Positions 61,380 through 64,000 of a stretch of DNA of 64,000 bases are shown one piece after another. The translations under genes and the position numbers were made by a program. The notes beneath the pieces are model-generated. The model was not told the origin of the DNA, made no database searches, and saw nothing but the letters and a program-made list of their open reading frames with translations. Numbering within the stretch: the first letter of the stretch is position 1; every line of letters begins with the position of its first letter. Origin of the DNA: Sulfitobacter sp. S223 (GTDB lineage Bacteria > Pseudomonadota > Alphaproteobacteria > Rhodobacterales > Rhodobacteraceae); NCBI RefSeq assembly GCF_025143825.1, contig NZ_CP083560.1, forward strand, positions 2,666,001 to 2,730,000. The letters are read 5' to 3'.

Positions 61380-62117
61380 ATGAAAACGATTATCCTCGCG
61401 ACGGGCGCGCTGGCACTGACAGCGGGCTTCGCCTTCGCAGACGGCCATGCAAAAACCATCCGCATGGGCACCGAAGGCGCCTACCCCCCCTATAACTTCA
61501 TCAACGATGCCGGCGAAGTAGACGGCTATGAGCGCGAGATCGGCGACGAGCTTTGCAAGCGCGCCGAACTGACCTGCGAATGGGTCACAAACGAGTGGGA
61601 CAGCATCATTCCCAACCTCACATCCGGCAACTATGACACCATCATCGCCGGCATGAGCATCACAGACGAACGTGAGCAGGTCATCGACTTCACTCAGAAC
61701 TACATCCCGCCAGCATCTTCTGCCTATGCCGCACTGTCCGCTGATGCGGATCTGACCGGTGGTGTGATCGCAGCGCAGGCAAGCACCATTCAAGCAGGTT
61801 ATGTCGCTGAAAGCGGCGCAACATTGCTGGAATTTGCAACGTATGACGAAACCGTAGCAGCTGTGCGCAACGGCGAAGCGGACGCAGTATTCGCAGACAA
61901 AGACGCGCTGGTGCCAGCGGTTGACGAATCCGGCGGCGAGCTGGTTTTTGCAGGCGATGACGTGCAGTTGGGCGGCGGCGTAGGCATGGGCCTGCGTGAA
62001 AGCGACACCGAGCTGAAAGCGAAATTCGACGCGGCCATCACCTCCATGAAGGAAGACGGCACATTGAACGCAGCGATCATCAAATGGTTTGGCGAAGACG
62101 CGACCGTTTACGAATAA
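61380..62117 (+). CDS. Polar amino-acid ABC transporter, periplasmic binding protein
   Basis: A 245-residue solute-binding protein of family 3. The signal peptide is MKTIILATGALALTAGFAFA. The mature part has MGTEGAYPPYNFINDAGEVD, ERCDVIIAGMSIT-like YDTIIAGMSITDEREQVIDF, and a domain-2 segment VRNGEADAVFADKDAL. This is close to lysine/arginine/ornithine- or histidine-binding proteins; the ligand is not certain. GGGAGA precedes the ATG by 7 bases. It starts 31 bases after the ATPase gene and ends before a strong hairpin (62132). Confidence 0.92.
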   Translation: MKTIILATGALALTAGFAFADGHAKTIRMGTEGAYPPYNFINDAGEVDGYEREIGDELCKRAELTCEWVTNEWDSIIPNLTSGNYDTIIAGMSITDEREQVIDFTQNYIPPASSAYAALSADADLTGGVIAAQASTIQAGYVAESGATLLEFATYDETVAAVRNGEADAVFADKDALVPAVDESGGELVFAGDDVQLGGGVGMGLRESDTELKAKFDAAITSMKEDGTLNAAIIKWFGEDATVYE

Positions 62118-62131
62118 TCCAATCACAGATT

Positions 62132-62168
62132 GAAGGGGCGCGCCACATCGCGCCCCTTCTTCATTTTG
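62132..62168 (+). terminator. Intra-operon terminator/attenuator after the binding-protein gene
   Basis: A perfect 11-base-pair stem (GAAGGGGCGCG at 62132-62142 with CGCGCCCCTTC at 62149-62159), loop CCACAT, then TTCATTTTG. Placed between the binding-protein gene and the permeases, it should keep the binding protein more abundant than the membrane subunits, by partial termination or by protecting the upstream mRNA 3' end. Confidence 0.78.
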
Positions 62169-62219
62169 TCAGTAAACTCGATTACTGACACACGACCAGA
62201 CGTCCCTACCTAAAAGAGC

Positions 62220-63107
62220 ATGCCGATTTTTAGTTTCTGCACCGATCCGTCCCAGATTGAGGGCCTGAAATGGCTTAGCTGCTACCTGACGACAGGTAAG
62301 CATTTGAATCTCTATTGGTCCTTGCTGACTGTGCTGACCCTCTTGGCCATCACTGCCCCTGCAGCGCTTGCATTCGGTTTTGCCGGTGCGTCTGCTGCGC
62401 GGTCCCGGATCGCGCCTCTGCGCTGGATCGGCAAGACCTATATTGCGATCGTGCGCGGTGTGCCTGACATCGCCTTTTTCCTTTTCTTCGTGATCGCGCT
62501 TGATCAGGGGGTCGAATATCTGCGCCATAAGGTGCTTTGCTCTGACTGGGACCAGCCGATCCGGCAGGGAAATGATTTCATTGTCTGTCAGGCTGCCAAG
62601 ATGCCTCTGGGCACCTCGCCGCAATGGGTTCACGAAGCATACGGCTTTTCCCTTGCGGTGCTGACCTTCGCAATCGTGTTTGGCGCTTTCGCTGCGAATG
62701 TATTGTTTGGTGCCATGCGCGCAGTGCCCCACGCCCAGCTTGAGACTGCCGAGGCATACGGCATGACACCCAGCCAGATTTTCCGTCGCGTTTTGGTGCC
62801 GCAAATGTGGGTCTACGCATTGCCTGGCCTTGGCAACCTATGGATGGTGCTCATTAAGGCGACGCCGCTGCTGTTTTTGCTCGGCGTCGAAGACATCGTT
62901 TATTGGGCCCGCGAGCTTGGCGGCTCCAAGACCACACGATTTACCGACTACCCTCACCCGGATTGGCGCATGTGGTACTTCCTAGGGCTGCTGGTGTTCT
63001 ATCTGATCTTTACGCGTATCTCCGAGATCGTCATTGCCCGCCTGATGCAACGTCTGACACATGGTCAGGCAACTACGGGCGGCGAAGCACAAAGGAAACT
63101 GGCGTGA
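62220..63107 (+). CDS. Polar amino-acid ABC transporter, permease 1
   Basis: A 295-residue HisQ/HisM-type permease with about five membrane segments (LLTVLTLLAITAPAALAFGF, VPDIAFFLFFVIALDQG, LTFAIVFGAFAANVLFGAMR and two more). The EAA loop that contacts the ATPase is ETAEAYGMTPSQIFRRVLVPQ. A longer periplasmic loop (residues 105-140, with CSDWDQPIRQGNDFIVCQ) is wider than in most relatives. Its stop overlaps the GTG of a 30-codon frame by two bases. Confidence 0.9.
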   Translation: MPIFSFCTDPSQIEGLKWLSCYLTTGKHLNLYWSLLTVLTLLAITAPAALAFGFAGASAARSRIAPLRWIGKTYIAIVRGVPDIAFFLFFVIALDQGVEYLRHKVLCSDWDQPIRQGNDFIVCQAAKMPLGTSPQWVHEAYGFSLAVLTFAIVFGAFAANVLFGAMRAVPHAQLETAEAYGMTPSQIFRRVLVPQMWVYALPGLGNLWMVLIKATPLLFLLGVEDIVYWARELGGSKTTRFTDYPHPDWRMWYFLGLLVFYLIFTRISEIVIARLMQRLTHGQATTGGEAQRKLA

Positions 63108-63196
63108 TTGGTAAGTCCTTTATCAAAGCGGCCGAACAGGCGTGCTCAGCGTGCCCTGCCGCAACTGCTTTGCTCCTGCCGGAGCGACAGAAATGA
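63104..63196 (+). CDS. Possible 30-residue small protein bridging the two permeases
   Basis: A GTG at 63104 overlaps the permease 1 stop (GTGA), has AAAGGA 7 bases upstream, and opens 30 codons: MIGKSFIKAAEQACSACPAA, then TALLLPERQK. The TGA at 63194 overlaps the permease 2 ATG (ATGA). The product would be a small basic peptide with C-x2-C. The exact double overlap is unusual for chance and would explain the 85-base gap between two permease genes. A GC-rich genome has many open frames, so this needs comparison with relatives. Confidence 0.4.
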   Translation: MIGKSFIKAAEQACSACPAATALLLPERQK

Positions 63197-63999
63197 GCTG
63201 TATTCAAACCATTCAGGATTACGGCCTGCGCGCCATCGGCATTGGCGAACGTCTGCTCCCGCGCGAAGACTTCACCCTATGTGAGCAGTTCACCCTGATC
63301 GGCTCTGGCATGATCTGGAACGTTTACTTCGGGCTAACGGCGCTTGTTTTAGGATTCTTTTTTGCCACTGCCCTTGCCCTTGGCAAAGCGAGCGATAAAC
63401 GCATCCTGCGCAAACCGTCCGAATGGTTCATCTTCTTCTTTCGCGGGTCACCGCTGTTTATCCAGTTCTTCTTTGCCTACTTCGTGTTTCTCAGCCTCAA
63501 ATCGGTCTTTCCGGTGTTTGACGCCTTTACCTCAGCATGGCTTGGCGCGGCGATCGTGCTGTTCCTCAACACATCGGCCTATTCCGCCGAGATTTTCTAC
63601 GGTGCGCTGCAATCCATCCCCAAGGGGGATGTTGAGGCCGCTGACGCCTACGGACTAAGCGGCTGGACGCGTTTCAAACGGGTAATCTGGCCCACCATGC
63701 TGCGCCTTGCCTGGCCTGCCTACACGAACGAGGCCATCTTTCTGTTTCACGCGACAACTTTGGTCTATATCTCCAGCTTTCCAGCTTGGCAGCAACGCGG
63801 CGACGCGCTTTATTACGCCAGCTATTTCGCGGATAAGACCTTTAATCCGTTCATCCCCTACCCCATCCTTGCCGGCTATTTTATCATTCTAACGCTGGTG
63901 GTTATCTCTGTTTACGGGTTAGTGAACCGGCGGCTGAACCGTCACCTGCCAGCCGAACGCAGGCAAAAAATACGCTTGCGCCCCAATCTGATACGGTAG
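63193..63999 (+). CDS. Polar amino-acid ABC transporter, permease 2
   Basis: A 268-residue HisM-type permease. Membrane segments include MIWNVYFGLTALVLGFFFAT, PLFIQFFFAYFVFLSL and WLGAAIVLFLNTSAYSAEIF; the EAA loop is DVEAADAYGLSGWTRFKRVIWP. GGAG lies 8 bases before the ATG at 63193. It completes an ATPase, binding protein, two-permease importer. The stop (TAG) is the last complete codon of the window, so any further operon genes are out of view. Confidence 0.9.
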   Translation: MSCIQTIQDYGLRAIGIGERLLPREDFTLCEQFTLIGSGMIWNVYFGLTALVLGFFFATALALGKASDKRILRKPSEWFIFFFRGSPLFIQFFFAYFVFLSLKSVFPVFDAFTSAWLGAAIVLFLNTSAYSAEIFYGALQSIPKGDVEAADAYGLSGWTRFKRVIWPTMLRLAWPAYTNEAIFLFHATTLVYISSFPAWQQRGDALYYASYFADKTFNPFIPYPILAGYFIILTLVVISVYGLVNRRLNRHLPAERRQKIRLRPNLIR

Positions 64000-64000
64000 T

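Overview
The window is chromosomal DNA of an alphaproteobacterium, most likely Rhodobacteraceae (roseobacter group). The reasons are the GC-rich coding, FolE2 as the GTP cyclohydrolase, a SAM-II riboswitch in front of metZ, the glyQ-(small protein)-glyS-PPDK order, a Co-type nitrile hydratase set, a DUF1127 gene, and the remains of a type III polyketide synthase/ICMT pair. No tRNA, rRNA, CRISPR array, insertion sequence, phage gene or attachment site was seen. Coding density is about 95 percent and no gene-free gap exceeds 300 bases.

1-20 kb: folB (cut by the window edge), a SleB-type wall hydrolase, a PPDK-like protein with a degenerate ATP-grasp, glyS, a small membrane-anchored protein, glyQ, a SPOR/peptidoglycan-binding protein whose trypsin-like domain has lost its catalytic triad, a ThDP decarboxylase coupled to trkH, a DUF1127 protein, folE2, metZ under a SAM-II riboswitch, a GST with its middle missing, yciB, an EamA transporter and ftsY.

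20-40 kb: a lytic transglycosylase with a SPOR-like tail, an orphan NuoE-NuoF fusion, two paralogous four-cysteine secreted proteins, xseA, purD, an FG-GAP protein, a ferredoxin, a peptidoglycan-binding lipoprotein, a three-gene molybdenum hydroxylase operon (tri-haem cytochrome c, 2Fe-2S subunit, Tat-exported large subunit), a DegP-type protease, a class III aminotransferase, then rpiA-gor-hflK-hflC on the minus strand.

40-64 kb: a decayed type III PKS (three single-base frameshifts plus one larger deletion) followed by an ICMT-like methyltransferase broken by one amber codon, GST-sdaA, a DJ-1/PfpI protein, EamA, thiamine diphosphokinase, a very acidic 743-residue protein of unknown role, an L,D-transpeptidase, purA, a Co-type nitrile hydratase operon (nthA-nthB-accessory), secG, pyrG, a Pit phosphate transporter, NUDIX, rlmJ, DUF1330, two tandem TerB-like genes, and a polar amino-acid ABC operon in which a 30-codon frame exactly bridges the two permease genes.

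The recurring theme is the cell envelope: five peptidoglycan-directed proteins, FtsY, SecG, YciB, HflKC and DegP. The rest is mostly housekeeping metabolism (purine, pyrimidine, folate, methionine, thiamine, serine, glutathione). The points most worth following up are the triad-less protease, the PKS/ICMT decay, the degenerate PPDK, the acidic protein, the paired four-Cys proteins and the bridging small frame.
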